Assembly: GCF_008039615.1 (NCBI RefSeq)
Contig: NZ_VDUZ01000015.1
Coordinates: forward strand, 62,001 to 126,000
DNA: 64,000 nt
Source: Vineibacter terrae
Lineage (GTDB): Bacteria > Pseudomonadota > Alphaproteobacteria > Reyranellales > Reyranellaceae
Direction of reading: 5' to 3'
In this document: positions 46,016-59,532 of the stretch, piece after piece
Position numbering within the stretch: the stretch's first letter is position 1
How the letters are laid out: each line of letters starts with the position of its first letter
Position numbers and translations under genes: made by a program
The notes under the pieces: generated by a model
What the model saw: only the letters and a program-made list of their open reading frames with translations
Databases searched by the model: none
What the model was told of the DNA's origin: nothing

Positions 46016-48123
46016 AACGCCTTTCCATCGATATGCGCGGCGAGCAGGACGATGCTGCGTGCCTCGACCCTCACCACGTCATGAACGGCATCGCGGCTTG
46101 CGCGCTCGATCGCAGCCGAGTCCAGGAGCGTCACCCAGGGCAATGCCGGCGCTGGCAGCTTGAAGTTCTGCCTGGCGGCACCGGCGTTCAGCAGCAACAG
46201 GGTCGCGTCGATGCCACTTCGTGCCACTCGGCAGGCCCGTCGCAGTGCCAACGTGTGGTCTTGGGGTTGGTTCCAGGCTTCGTCCGGCATCGGTCCGCCA
46301 TCAACGTCGAACCAGCCGACATCCCGCAGCCCCGGCAGCAGCTCGACCCTGCCATGGAGGAAGCGATCGCTCCGCAGGCTCGGATGGCTGCGGCGCAGCT
46401 CGAGCAGTCGGGCCGTGAACCGCATCATTGCCTGGTTCCTGCGAAGCCGCGCGGCGTCCCAGTCGGTCCAGGTCGTCTCGTTGTCCTGGCAATAGGCGTT
46501 GTTGTTGCCGTGCTGGGTTCGCCCGATCTCATCGCCGGCCAGCAGCATCGGCGTGCCATGCGAGAAGAGAAGCGTCGCCAGCATCGCGCGCTTGATGCGT
46601 TCGCGCACATCGATGATCGCGGGATCGTCGCTTGGTCCTTCAACGCCCCAGTTGGCGCTGAAATTCTCATTCTGTCCGTCGCGACTATCCTCGGCATTGG
46701 CCTCGTTGTGCTTCTGGCTGTAGCTCACGGCGTCCTGCAGCGTGAATCCGTCATGCGCCGTGACGAAATTGATCGACGCCCAGGGCCGGCGTCCGTGATG
46801 CTCGAAGATGTCGCCGGATCCCAGCAACCGGGCCGCTAGCTCGGGCCGCTGCCCTTCGTCGCCGCGCCAGAAGCGCCGCACGCAGTCGCGGAACTTGTCG
46901 TTCCATTCGGCGAAGCCCGACGGATGGTTGCCGAGCTGATAGCCGCCGGGCCCCACGTCCCACGGCTCGGAGATCAGCTTGAGCCGGGACAGGACGGGAT
47001 CCTGCCGCAGGGCATCGAAGAATCCCGAGCCGGGATCGAAACCGGAGGCCTCTCGGCCCAGATTGGCGCCCAGATCGAAGCGAAACCCGTCGACATGGAA
47101 CATCGTGGCCCAGTAGCGCAGCGAGTCCATGACCATCTGCAGGACGCGCGGATGCGGCAGGTTCAGGGTGTTGCCGCAGCCGGTATCGTTGACCAGCTGC
47201 CGCGGATTATCCGGCTGCAGGCGATAGTAGCTGGCGTGATCCAGTCCACGCAGCGACAGCGTCGGACCAGCCTCGCCGGCCTCGCAGGTGTGATTGTAGA
47301 CGACATCGAGGATCACCTCGATGCCCGCTGCGTGCAGCCGCCGTATGGCGATCTGCAGGCTCATGAGCGACCCGTCGGCCAGGTAGCGGGGCTCGGGCGC
47401 GAAGAAGCACAGCGTGTTGTAGCCCCAGAAGTTGCGCAGCCCTTTTTCGGCAAGGAAGCGATCCTGGAGGAACGCCTGAACGGGCAGCAGCTCGACGGCC
47501 GTCACGCCCAGCGTGTGGAGATGGTCGATGAATCTCGGATCGGCCAGCGCCGAGAATGTTCCACGGTCGGGAACGACGATGTCGGGATGACGGATCGTGG
47601 CGCCCCGGACATGCATCTCATAGATGACGCTCTGCGCCCACGGGATGTCCGGCCGTTTGTCGTTCTCCCAGCTGAACATATCGTCGACGGTGACGATGGC
47701 CCGCGGCATGGCGGCGGCGCTGTCGCGCCGGTCGAACGACAGATCGCCGCGCGGGCTACCAACGCGGTAGCCGAAGAGGGCGTCGGTCCACCGCACCTCT
47801 CCGGCGATGCGCTTGGCGTACGGGTCCAGCAGCAGCTTGTGCGGGTTGAAACGATGGCCATGCCGGGGCTCGTAGGGGCCGTGAGCTCGGTAGCCGTACA
47901 TCAATCCGGGTCGTGCGTCGGGCAGATAGCCGTGCCACACTTCGTCGGTGCATTCCGGCAGCGCCAGCCGCGCCACTTCCTTGCGGCCGGAGGCGTCAAA
48001 GACGCACAACTCGATCTTGTGCGCGTGGGCGGAGAAGACCGCAAAGTTGACCCCCAGGCCGTCCCAGGTCGCGCCGAAGGGATAGGGCCGGCCCGCCAGC
48101 AGACGATCGGCAATGGGGACCAT
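46012..48123 (-). CDS. glgX: glycogen debranching enzyme GlgX
   Basis: 703 residues, GH13 isoamylase type. CBM48 at the N-terminus (PFGATWDGLGVNFAVFSAHA), then VILDVVYNHTCEAG, GFRFDLGANLGR (nucleophile), LISEPWDVGPGGYQLG (acid/base) and NFVTAHDGFTLQD. The PGGYQLG and FRDCVRRFWRGD signatures separate GlgX from plant-type isoamylases. It removes alpha-1,6 branches left after phosphorylase action, feeding linear dextrins to MalQ, TreY and TreZ. It begins three bases after glgB. Confidence 0.95.
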   Translation of the reverse strand: MVPIADRLLAGRPYPFGATWDGLGVNFAVFSAHAHKIELCVFDASGRKEVARLALPECTDEVWHGYLPDARPGLMYGYRAHGPYEPRHGHRFNPHKLLLDPYAKRIAGEVRWTDALFGYRVGSPRGDLSFDRRDSAAAMPRAIVTVDDMFSWENDKRPDIPWAQSVIYEMHVRGATIRHPDIVVPDRGTFSALADPRFIDHLHTLGVTAVELLPVQAFLQDRFLAEKGLRNFWGYNTLCFFAPEPRYLADGSLMSLQIAIRRLHAAGIEVILDVVYNHTCEAGEAGPTLSLRGLDHASYYRLQPDNPRQLVNDTGCGNTLNLPHPRVLQMVMDSLRYWATMFHVDGFRFDLGANLGREASGFDPGSGFFDALRQDPVLSRLKLISEPWDVGPGGYQLGNHPSGFAEWNDKFRDCVRRFWRGDEGQRPELAARLLGSGDIFEHHGRRPWASINFVTAHDGFTLQDAVSYSQKHNEANAEDSRDGQNENFSANWGVEGPSDDPAIIDVRERIKRAMLATLLFSHGTPMLLAGDEIGRTQHGNNNAYCQDNETTWTDWDAARLRRNQAMMRFTARLLELRRSHPSLRSDRFLHGRVELLPGLRDVGWFDVDGGPMPDEAWNQPQDHTLALRRACRVARSGIDATLLLLNAGAARQNFKLPAPALPWVTLLDSAAIERASRDAVHDVVRVEARSIVLLAAHIDGKAL

Positions 48124-48126
48124 CTA

Positions 48127-50317
48127 TCAGCCGCCCTGGCGCAGCAGGACGGTGGCCAGCGGCGGCAGGGTGAGCGTGAGCGATGCTGGAAGGCCGTGCG
48201 CTTCCACGTCCGTTGCCATGACGATTCCCCCATTGCCGACATTGGAGCCGCCGTAGACGGCCGCATCACTGTTCAGGAGCTCGTGCCACAGGCCAGCGGC
48301 CGGAACCCCCAGCCGATATCCGTGGCGCGGGACGGGCGTCATGTTGCAGACGCACAGGATGGTGCGGTCGCCGGCATGTCCGTATCGCAGGAAGGCGAAC
48401 ACGCTCTGGTCGCGATCGTCCACCACCACCCAGTGGAAGCTGCCGGGATCGCTGTCCAGGCGATGCAGGGCGCCTTCGACGCGGTAGATCCTGTTGAGGT
48501 CGCGCACCAGCATCTGCACGCCGCGATGCATGGGATCGTCAAGCAGATGCCAGTCGAGCTGGGCGTCGTGGTTCCATTCCCGCTCCTGCGCGAACTCGTC
48601 TCCCATGAACAGCAGCTTCTTGCCCGGATGGGCCCACATGAAGCCGTAATAGGCGCGCAGATTCGCGAAACGCTGCCAGTGGTCGCCTGGCATCCGTCCG
48701 ATGATCGATCGCTTTCCGTGCACCACCTCGTCGTGCGACAGCGGCAGCACGTAGCGCTCAGAAAAAGCGTAGACCGCGCTGAACGTGAACTCGTCATGGT
48801 GGTATCTGCGGTGGGTCGGATCGCGCCCGATGTACTGCAGCGAATCGTGCATCCAGCCCATATTCCACTTGAACGTGAAGCCGAGGCCGCCCTCGCCGAT
48901 CGGACGCGTCACGCCGGGCCATGCCGTCGATTCTTCGGCGATGGTCACGGCGCCGGGATAGCGCTGGGCGATCGTCTGATTGAGCTGGCGCAGGAACGCG
49001 ACGGCTTCCAGATTCTCGCGGCCGCCGTAGATGTTGGGAATCCATTCGCCGGCCGGCCGGCTGTAGTCGCGATAGAGCATCGAGGCCACGGCATCCACCC
49101 GCAGGCCATCGACGTGATAGTGCTCCAGCCAGTGCAGCGCGCTTGCGATCAGGAACGCGCGCACCTCGTGCCGTCCGTAGTTGTAGATCAGCGTGTTCCA
49201 GTCGCGATGGAAGCCCTCGCGCGGATCCTCGTGCTCGTACAGCGCCGTGCCGTCGAAGCGGACCAGGCCATGGGCATCGCTGGGGAAATGTCCTGGCACC
49301 CAGTCGAGCAGCACGCCGATACCGGCGCGATGGCAGCGATCGATCAGGCGCGCCAGGCCGACCGGCGGGCCCAGTCCGCCCAATGGCGAGAACATCCCGA
49401 TCGGCTGATAGCCCCAGGAGCCCGCGAACGGGTGGTTCATGACCGGCAGCAGCTCCAGGTGGGTGAAGCCCATGTCGGCCGCGTAGGGCACGAGCCGATC
49501 GGCCAGGCCGTCCCAATCCAGGGATCGGCCATCCGGCCGCATCCATGACAAGGCATGGACCTCGTATGCCGAGATCGGCGCGGTCGCGGACTGGCGGCTG
49601 GCGCGCTCGTGGCACCATGCCTGGTCGGTCCAATGGAAGGGGGCAGCATCGGCGACGACCGAGGCGGTCGCCGGCGGCGGCTCGCTGGCACGCGCGACGG
49701 GATCGGCCTTCAACGGCAGTGGCGTGCCCGAGGGGCCGATCAGCTCGTACTTGTAGGGCGCGCCCACGACGAGGCGGGGGATGAAGATCTCCCAGACGCC
49801 GGCCCCGTGGCGCCGTCGCATCGGATGCCGGCGCCCATCCCATTGATTGAAATCGCCGACCACGGAGACGCGGCGTGCGTTGGGGGCCCAGACCGCAAAG
49901 CGGACGCCCCGCACGCCCTCGACCGCCATGGGCACGGCGCCGAGGCAGGACGACAGGTCCTGATGCGTGCCCTCGGCGATCAGATGGAGGTCGAGCTCGC
50001 CGACCAAAGGACCAAACGAATAGGGATCCTCCGTCTCCTGCACGGCGCTGCCCCAATCGATGCGCAGCACGTAGGGTCGTCTGTTCTTGGCCGGTCCGCA
50101 GAACACGCCGCCGGGATGCACCTCCGTCAGCGTGCCCAGCGCCTCGCCGGTGTCCCGGGCCAGCACGTCGACCCGGCAGGCGCCCGGGAGGAAGGCGCGG
50201 ATGGTGTGGCCGCCAGGGCCGTCATGGGGCCCCAGCACGGCGAACGGGTCGCCGGCGTGCCCGCTGACCAGCGCATCGATGACGCCGGTGTCGATGGCTG
50301 CGTGCTGAACCATGGCC

Positions 50318-50325
<8 letters not shown>
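48127..50325 (-). CDS. glgB: 1,4-alpha-glucan branching enzyme GlgB
   Basis: 732 residues, GH13 with two N-terminal beta domains (the CBM48 part includes [20 protein letters not shown]). Catalytic regions: [33 protein letters not shown] (nucleophile Asp), [12 protein letters not shown] (Glu) and [12 protein letters not shown] (Asp). It introduces alpha-1,6 branches into the glucan made by GlgE. Its ATG at 50325 overlaps the treS stop by eight bases; an ATG four codons later (50313) would not overlap and is also possible. Confidence 0.96.
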
Positions 50326-53623
<3,298 letters not shown>

Positions 53624-53626
53624 GGA

Positions 53627-56600
53627 TCACGTGTTCTCCAGCGGTGCGACGCGCCAGATCGCGAAGGGGAGGTCCGCGGGATCGAGGCGCATGTGCTGGA
53701 CCTTGCCGGTCCATGTCGTGCGACCGCCGCGCATCAGGTCTTCTGCCCAGACAGTGCCGTGGTCCGGCAGGCTCCATTCCCAGAGCGGCACTTCGAAATC
53801 CGCCTCATGGGCGTGGTGCGGATCGAGGTTGACGGCGACCAGGACGGTATTGTCGCGGTTCGTCGTCGCCTTGCCGAAATAGAGGATGTTGTCGTTGAAG
53901 GCGTTGTAGAAGCGGATGCCGAGATGGCTCTGCAGCGCCGGATTGCGCCGCCTTATGTCGTTGAGCCGGGTGACCTCGGCGACGATGTTGCCCGGCCGGT
54001 CCCAGTCCCATGCGCGCAGCTCGTACTTCTCGGAGTTGGCATACTCCTCGCGGCCGGGCAGCGGCGTGCCCTCGCACAGCTCGAAGCCGTTGTAGAGGCC
54101 CCACAGGCCGGAGAGCATGGTGGCCAGGGCGGCGCGGATCAGGAAGCCGGGCCGGCCGGAGGTCTGCAGGAAGACGGGGTTGATGTCCGGCGTGTTGACG
54201 AAGAAGTGCGGCCGGAAGAAATCGCGCGGCGCCGTGGTGGTGAGCTCGGTCAGGTACTCCTGCAGCTCATGCTTGGTGTTGCGCCACGTGAAGTAAGTGT
54301 ACGACTGCGAGAAGCCGATCTTGGCCAGGCGATACATCATCTTCGGTCGTGTGAAGGCCTCGGACAGGAAGATCGCGTCGGGATAGCGGGCGCGGATATC
54401 GGCGATCAGCCACTCCCAGAAGGGCAGCGGCTTGGTATGGGGATTGTCGACACGGAACAGCCGGACGCCCTGGTCGGCCCAGAACAGCACCACGTCCCGC
54501 AGCGCGAGCCAGAGCCCCGGCTTCGCCCCCTGCGTGTAGAAGTCGACGTTGACGATATCCTCGTATTTCTTCGGTGGGTTTTCGGCATAGCGCAGCGAGC
54601 CGTCGGGGCGCCAGTCGAACCACCCGGGATGCTGCTTCAGCCAGGGATGGTCGGGCGCGCATTGGATGGCGAAGTCCAGCGCCAGCTCGAGCCCGTGCGC
54701 GGCGGCAGCCTCGCGCAGCCGCCGGAAATCGTCGATCGAGCCCAGCTCGGAATGGATGGCATCATGGCCGCCTTCAGAGGCGCCGATAGCGTAGGGGCTG
54801 CCGGGATCGGTGGGGCCGGCCTGCAGGCTGTTGTTGCGACCTTTGCGATTGGTGCGGCCGATGGGATGGATCGGCGGGAAATAAAGGACGTCGAACCCCA
54901 TCGCCCGTATGCGCGGCAGATTGCGGATGACGTCGTCGAAGGTGCCGTGCCGCGCCGGATCGCCGCTTTGCGAGCGTGGGAAGATCTCGTACCAGCTCGC
55001 GAATGCGGCGGCGCGGCGGTCGACTTCCACGGCCAGCGCCGGTTCATGCCGGTATTTGAAGGGCCGATCGTCGGCCTGCGCCATCAGGTCGGCCGTCGCT
55101 TCGGCGAGCAGGAGCGCGATCTGCTGCGCCGGCGCCTGTCCGGGGATCGCGGCGGCGATCTGTTCCAGGGCACCCGCGGCCTCGCCCGACATGCGCTGCG
55201 CCGCCTGGGCGATCAGCACGCGGCCTTCCTCGATCTCGAGGTCGACCGTCCGGCCGGCGGCGTATTTCTTGGTCAGCTCGTCGCGGTAGGTGGCGAACGC
55301 GTCGCACCAGGCTTCGATGGTGAACACGTAGCGGCCGAGCCGCTCGAGGGGAAACGCGGCGCGCCAACGATCATTGATCACCGGCTCCATGCGCTGCTCA
55401 CGCCAGTCGCTTTCATCGTCGTGGCGCCACCGCAGCACGGCGCGGAGGATGCCGTGCCCGTCGCTGAAGATGTCGGCCTCGACCGTCACCAGATCGCCGA
55501 TCAGGCGCTTGACCGGGAAGCGTCCGCCGTCGACAGCCGGGCTGATCTGCTCGAGGACGACGCGTGGCGCGCTGCAAGCCTTGTCGACCGCGGCCCTGCC
55601 GGACCGTCGCTTGGACAATAGAGCTGTGACCGTTTCCGCCGCGAGCAGCCGGACCTCGCCGGCTGCCAGGCTGGTCTCCTTGTCCGGCGACAGCGCCTCG
55701 CCCTGAGGCGGCAGCAGGCTGCGATAGCGCACGCCGTGGTCGGCGCTGCGCATCAGCAGCGACGCGGCGTCGATGCGGTTGGCCTGGCCGAGATCGGCAT
55801 TCGCCAGGATCAGGCGTGTCGATCCGGGATTGTCGGCGCGCGAGGACTGCAGCACGGCGGCGACGGCGGCACGTGGCGATGACACGAGCTGGCTGGCGGC
55901 GGGTGCCACGACCGGCGGTGTCGATGCGCTCAGCGTGTTGGCTGCCTTGATGTCGGCGGTGCAATCGAGAAGGGGTGCCTCGCGCAGCGCCTGGAAATCG
56001 TCAGCCTGGTCGTGGGTGCAGTCCAGGCGTCGTGGCGATGCGAACTCGATCCCCATCGGCGCGATCCAGCCGGTGCCGTAGGCGGCCGCGAACATGACGG
56101 CGCGCTTGTAGCGCCGGTGAAGGAGAACAGCATCGCTGCAGCCTTCGGCCAGCCGCGTGCCGAAGGGCGGCTCCGCCAGCCCTAGCGGTGGCGCGATGGA
56201 CCGCAAGGTCGCGTCCTCGTCCAGCAGCCACTCGGCGCGATAGTCCCACCATGCCGTCGACGCCACGGTGAGATCGAAGCCGCTTCCTGCAAGCGCCGCC
56301 TGGTCCTGTCGTGCCAGGCCCGGGGTCCATGCGATGAAGAGGGTTTGCTGCCGATGGTGGCGTGCCGCCGCAATGAGCGTTCGCAGGGCGTCCGCCGGCG
56401 CGCGATGCGGCGACTCGCAGCGAAAGCCCGTGGCTCCGGCGTCGATCCAGCGCCGCAGCCGGCCCTCCCACCATGTGCCCAGGGGGCCGCCGGGCGACCA
56501 GGCTTCGGCACGCGGATGGACGACGAACCGCTCCGCCTGCGGCAGGCGCGGATCCGGTGGCATCGCGTCCGGGTCGGCGGCGGTCGAGAACCAATCGGGA

Positions 56601-56920
56601 TGCGCCTGCACCAGGCCGGCGTCGTCCGCCAGCTTGTCGATCACCAGGTCGAGCAGGAGCGCCAGGCCGCGGTCCCGGCACATGGCGGCGATGGCCGCCA
56701 CGGCATCATCGGCGGCATCGCTCCATTTCAGCGCCGGATGGCACTTGTCGTGGTCGGCGGTCGCGAAAATGCTGCCGGATCGCCCGGGCAGGAAGATCGG
56801 CGCGACCAGGAGGTGGTCGAAGCCGAGCTGCGCGCAGCGATCGATATGCTGTGGCCAGCCCTGCAGGGGGCCGGCCAGCAGCGGATGCAGATAGTAGATG
56901 CGTGGCTTCAGTCCATGCAC
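53627..56920 (-). CDS. glgE: alpha-1,4-glucan:maltose-1-phosphate maltosyltransferase GlgE with an N-terminal pseudo-barrel
   Basis: 1097 residues from a GTG start at 56920 with AGGA eight bases upstream; an ATG at 57109 would add 63 non-homologous residues. GlgE proper covers about residues 452-1097: [35 protein letters not shown] (nucleophile Asp at about 825), [13 protein letters not shown] (Glu at about 854) and FVNTPDINP. Residues 1 to about 440 resemble a second GH13-type barrel in which the catalytic residues have changed: GFRCESPH stands where FRVDNPH is expected, and [10 protein letters not shown] has lost the Glu. The enzyme extends alpha-glucan with maltosyl units from maltose-1-phosphate. 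Typical GlgE proteins are about 650-700 residues. Confidence 0.92.
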   Translation of the reverse strand: MHGLKPRIYYLHPLLAGPLQGWPQHIDRCAQLGFDHLLVAPIFLPGRSGSIFATADHDKCHPALKWSDAADDAVAAIAAMCRDRGLALLLDLVIDKLADDAGLVQAHPDWFSTAADPDAMPPDPRLPQAERFVVHPRAEAWSPGGPLGTWWEGRLRRWIDAGATGFRCESPHRAPADALRTLIAAARHHRQQTLFIAWTPGLARQDQAALAGSGFDLTVASTAWWDYRAEWLLDEDATLRSIAPPLGLAEPPFGTRLAEGCSDAVLLHRRYKRAVMFAAAYGTGWIAPMGIEFASPRRLDCTHDQADDFQALREAPLLDCTADIKAANTLSASTPPVVAPAASQLVSSPRAAVAAVLQSSRADNPGSTRLILANADLGQANRIDAASLLMRSADHGVRYRSLLPPQGEALSPDKETSLAAGEVRLLAAETVTALLSKRRSGRAAVDKACSAPRVVLEQISPAVDGGRFPVKRLIGDLVTVEADIFSDGHGILRAVLRWRHDDESDWREQRMEPVINDRWRAAFPLERLGRYVFTIEAWCDAFATYRDELTKKYAAGRTVDLEIEEGRVLIAQAAQRMSGEAAGALEQIAAAIPGQAPAQQIALLLAEATADLMAQADDRPFKYRHEPALAVEVDRRAAAFASWYEIFPRSQSGDPARHGTFDDVIRNLPRIRAMGFDVLYFPPIHPIGRTNRKGRNNSLQAGPTDPGSPYAIGASEGGHDAIHSELGSIDDFRRLREAAAAHGLELALDFAIQCAPDHPWLKQHPGWFDWRPDGSLRYAENPPKKYEDIVNVDFYTQGAKPGLWLALRDVVLFWADQGVRLFRVDNPHTKPLPFWEWLIADIRARYPDAIFLSEAFTRPKMMYRLAKIGFSQSYTYFTWRNTKHELQEYLTELTTTAPRDFFRPHFFVNTPDINPVFLQTSGRPGFLIRAALATMLSGLWGLYNGFELCEGTPLPGREEYANSEKYELRAWDWDRPGNIVAEVTRLNDIRRRNPALQSHLGIRFYNAFNDNILYFGKATTNRDNTVLVAVNLDPHHAHEADFEVPLWEWSLPDHGTVWAEDLMRGGRTTWTGKVQHMRLDPADLPFAIWRVAPLENT

Positions 56921-57112
56921 GCCGATTGTCCTCTCCCATGGGGCGGCGTTGCTGGAGCGCAGGGGCAGATGTGATGCTGCCCGCTCGATTCGCCGGTCCC
57001 GAACCCTTTCGGGTCGTTGCCCTTCAACGCCGGGACCCCGCAACGGGTTCCATGAGCGGCACGTCGAGGATAACGCCGGGATGGGCTTCGGCCGGCCTGC
57101 CGCCGGCACGGA

Positions 57113-58834
57113 CTACTTCAGGCCGGCAGCGACGTAGGCATCAACGACATAGCGACGCATCATCCGCTGCGTGTTGAAATAGGTGGCGACCTTGCTGATG
57201 GATTGCTTCATCATCCAGATCCATCGCGCGCGATCGCGGTAGTAGAGCGGCAGGACCGTGGTGCCGAGCTTGTCGTACAAGGCGGCCGCGGTGGGCACGT
57301 GGTCGGCGTGGTCGTCGCCGATGGCCCAGCCCGTGACGCCCTCGATCCAGGCCTCGACCCACCAGCCATCCAGCACGCTGAGATTGAGCCCGCCATTGAG
57401 GGCGGCTTTCATGCCGCTGGTGCCGGATGCTTCCATGGGCGGAACCGGTGTGTTGAGCCACACATCGATGCCGGACACGAGCACCTTCGCCAGGTCCATG
57501 TTGTAGCCGGGCAGGAAGACGACGTTGATCCTGCCCTTGAGCTGCTCGATGGAGCGGTGGATGTCCTGGATGATCTGTCGTCCGGGGCCGTCGGCGGGAT
57601 GGGCCTTGCCGGCGAAGACGACCTGGAACGGGTGCTGCTCGCTGACGGATGCCAGCCGCGCCAGGTCGGAGAACAGCAGGTCCGGCCGCTTGTAGGATGT
57701 CATGCGGCGCGCGAAGCCCAGGATCGGCAGATCCGGCGACAGCTTGACGTGGGTTCGCGCCATCACCGTGGTGATCAGGTCTGATTTGGCGCTCTGGTGC
57801 GCCTGCCACACGTCCTCGTCGGGCAGCTGATCGGCCCGCACCATCATCTCCGGATCGAAGCCCCATGAGGGAAAGTGCCGGCTGAAGAGCTTGGCGAACG
57901 ACAGATGGGCCCAGGTCGGCAGATGGATGCCGTTGGTGATCGAGCGCACGCGGTAGCCGGGGAACATCCGCGTCGTCGTCTCGGCGTGCCGGTTCGCGAC
58001 GCCGTTGACGTAGCCGCTGAGCTTCAGCGCCACGTGCGTCATGTTCATATGGTCGGGGCCGGCCAGCAGCTTGAGCTGGTCGATGTCGATGTAGTCGCCC
58101 AGCAGCTTCGACACGAGATCATAGGAGAAGCGGTCATGGCCGGCCTCGACCGGCGTATGGGTGGTGAAGACGCAGCGGTCGCGCACCGGGCCGACCGCGT
58201 ATCTGAGGCCGCCGGCTTGCGTCTCGTCTGTCGGCAGCGCGTTCCGGCGCAGCAGGTCCAGCGACAGCAGGGCGGCATGCCCTTCGTTCATGTGATACGT
58301 CTGGATGGTGAAGCCCAGCGCCTGAAGGACGCGGATGCCGCCGATTCCGAGCACGATCTCCTGCTGCAGGCGGTAGGAGTCACCCTGGCCGTACAGATTG
58401 TCGGTGATGCTGCGGTCGGCGGGATCGTTCTCGGCAAGGTCGGTGTCGAGCAGCAGCACCGGCACGCGGTGCTGCAGCGCGCCATGCAGCTCGTAGAGCC
58501 ACGGCCGTATCCAGACTTCGCGGCCGCCGATCGGCAGCGCCACCTTGACGCGCAGCGGAACCGCGAACGCCGTCGGATCCCACGGGTCGTCGTGCGCGAT
58601 CTGCCGTCCGTCGCGCCCGATCTCCTGGCGCAGATAGCCGCGGCGGCTGATCAGCGTCACGAACACCATGGGCAGCTCGAGATCGGCAGCCGAACGCGCC
58701 GTGTCGCCGGCAAGCACCCCCAGGCCGCCGCTGTAGGTGTGCATCTCGGCGCGTAGCGCGATCTCCATGGAGAAGTAGGCGATGCGGGTGCGCACCAGAT
58801 AACGGCCGATCGTTGCGCCCTGCGGTGCTTTCAT
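57113..58834 (-). CDS. glgP: alpha-glucan phosphorylase (short GlgP type)
   Basis: 573 residues, shorter than classical glycogen phosphorylases (about 800) and starting directly with TRIAYFSMEIALRAEMHTYSGGLG, so the N-terminal extra domain is missing. GVLAGDTARSAADLELP, IGFARRMTSYKRP-like ILGFARRMTSYKRPDLL and SGTSGMKAALNGGLN (PLP-binding Lys) identify the family. It releases glucose-1-phosphate from glucan ends. It is probably the first gene of the eight-gene operon; the 192-base gap to glgE is the largest in the cluster and includes a GC-rich stretch but no clear promoter. Confidence 0.92.
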   Translation of the reverse strand: MKAPQGATIGRYLVRTRIAYFSMEIALRAEMHTYSGGLGVLAGDTARSAADLELPMVFVTLISRRGYLRQEIGRDGRQIAHDDPWDPTAFAVPLRVKVALPIGGREVWIRPWLYELHGALQHRVPVLLLDTDLAENDPADRSITDNLYGQGDSYRLQQEIVLGIGGIRVLQALGFTIQTYHMNEGHAALLSLDLLRRNALPTDETQAGGLRYAVGPVRDRCVFTTHTPVEAGHDRFSYDLVSKLLGDYIDIDQLKLLAGPDHMNMTHVALKLSGYVNGVANRHAETTTRMFPGYRVRSITNGIHLPTWAHLSFAKLFSRHFPSWGFDPEMMVRADQLPDEDVWQAHQSAKSDLITTVMARTHVKLSPDLPILGFARRMTSYKRPDLLFSDLARLASVSEQHPFQVVFAGKAHPADGPGRQIIQDIHRSIEQLKGRINVVFLPGYNMDLAKVLVSGIDVWLNTPVPPMEASGTSGMKAALNGGLNLSVLDGWWVEAWIEGVTGWAIGDDHADHVPTAAALYDKLGTTVLPLYYRDRARWIWMMKQSISKVATYFNTQRMMRRYVVDAYVAAGLK

Positions 58835-59005
58835 GCCAGGAGCCCCAATGATGATGGATGCTATGCGAAACCGATGATGAGCTTCATCCTCATCGCGACA
58901 ATGCAGCCGGATTGGAGCTCGGAAAGATGTAAACTCTGTGGCGGCGGCACGAAGCGCCGTGTTTCAGCACGTGCGCGCGCGAAATCCAGAAAGCAAAAAC
59001 CCGTC

Positions 59006-59458
59006 TCAGGCTCTGGCGCCGCTGCTCGTCGTCTGTTGCAGCAGCTGCATCACCAGCCACATGCCCAAGCCCCAGAAGCCATAGACCAGCGGCGCGAGCG
59101 CGACGCCGGGCATGTTGAAGCCGCCACCCATCGGCGCGCCCTTCAGCGGCAGCACGATGAACCAGTTGACCAGCGTCGGCACGATGGCGGCGAACAGGAT
59201 CCAGCCCCAGGGGCCACGCAGCGCGCCCGGCAGGCGGGGCACCACGAGCGCCGCCACGACGCCCCACAACCCGGTCCAGAACACATAGGAGATCACCGCC
59301 GGCACGCCCAGCGGCCTGGTCGTCGCCATCGACCAGGTGTTGGCTTTCAGGACGCCGGCCTGGGTCAATGCCCAGAACCCGCCCTGGTGAAAGACCAGGA
59401 ACCCGACGGCGCCGGCGATGAAGGCGAACAGCACCGTCCGCATGGAGGCGTTAGCCAT
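59006..59458 (-). CDS. small four-helix membrane protein of unknown function
   Basis: 150 residues with hydrophobic segments at about 8-26, 50-72, 85-103 and 122-142. Gly/Pro/Trp-rich loops (PLGVPAVISYVFWTGLWG, GGGFNMPGVALAPL) are seen in a family of uncharacterised proteobacterial membrane proteins; I can give no function. It lies 74 bases downstream of the carboxylase gene on the same strand and could share its transcript. A few further bases separate it from glgP, in which nothing is recognised. Confidence 0.65.
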   Translation of the reverse strand: MANASMRTVLFAFIAGAVGFLVFHQGGFWALTQAGVLKANTWSMATTRPLGVPAVISYVFWTGLWGVVAALVVPRLPGALRGPWGWILFAAIVPTLVNWFIVLPLKGAPMGGGFNMPGVALAPLVYGFWGLGMWLVMQLLQQTTSSGARA

Positions 59459-59532
59459 GTCGCTCCTCCCGTTGTCGGCATGATCATGGACCGACGACGG
59501 CGCCGCGCCAACGGCGAACCGTCATGACAACA

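Noticed and set aside
57110-57112. Extending GlgE to the upstream ATG at 57109
   Set aside because: The added 63 residues are Arg/Pro-rich without homology and the GTG at 56920 has a good ribosome-binding site.
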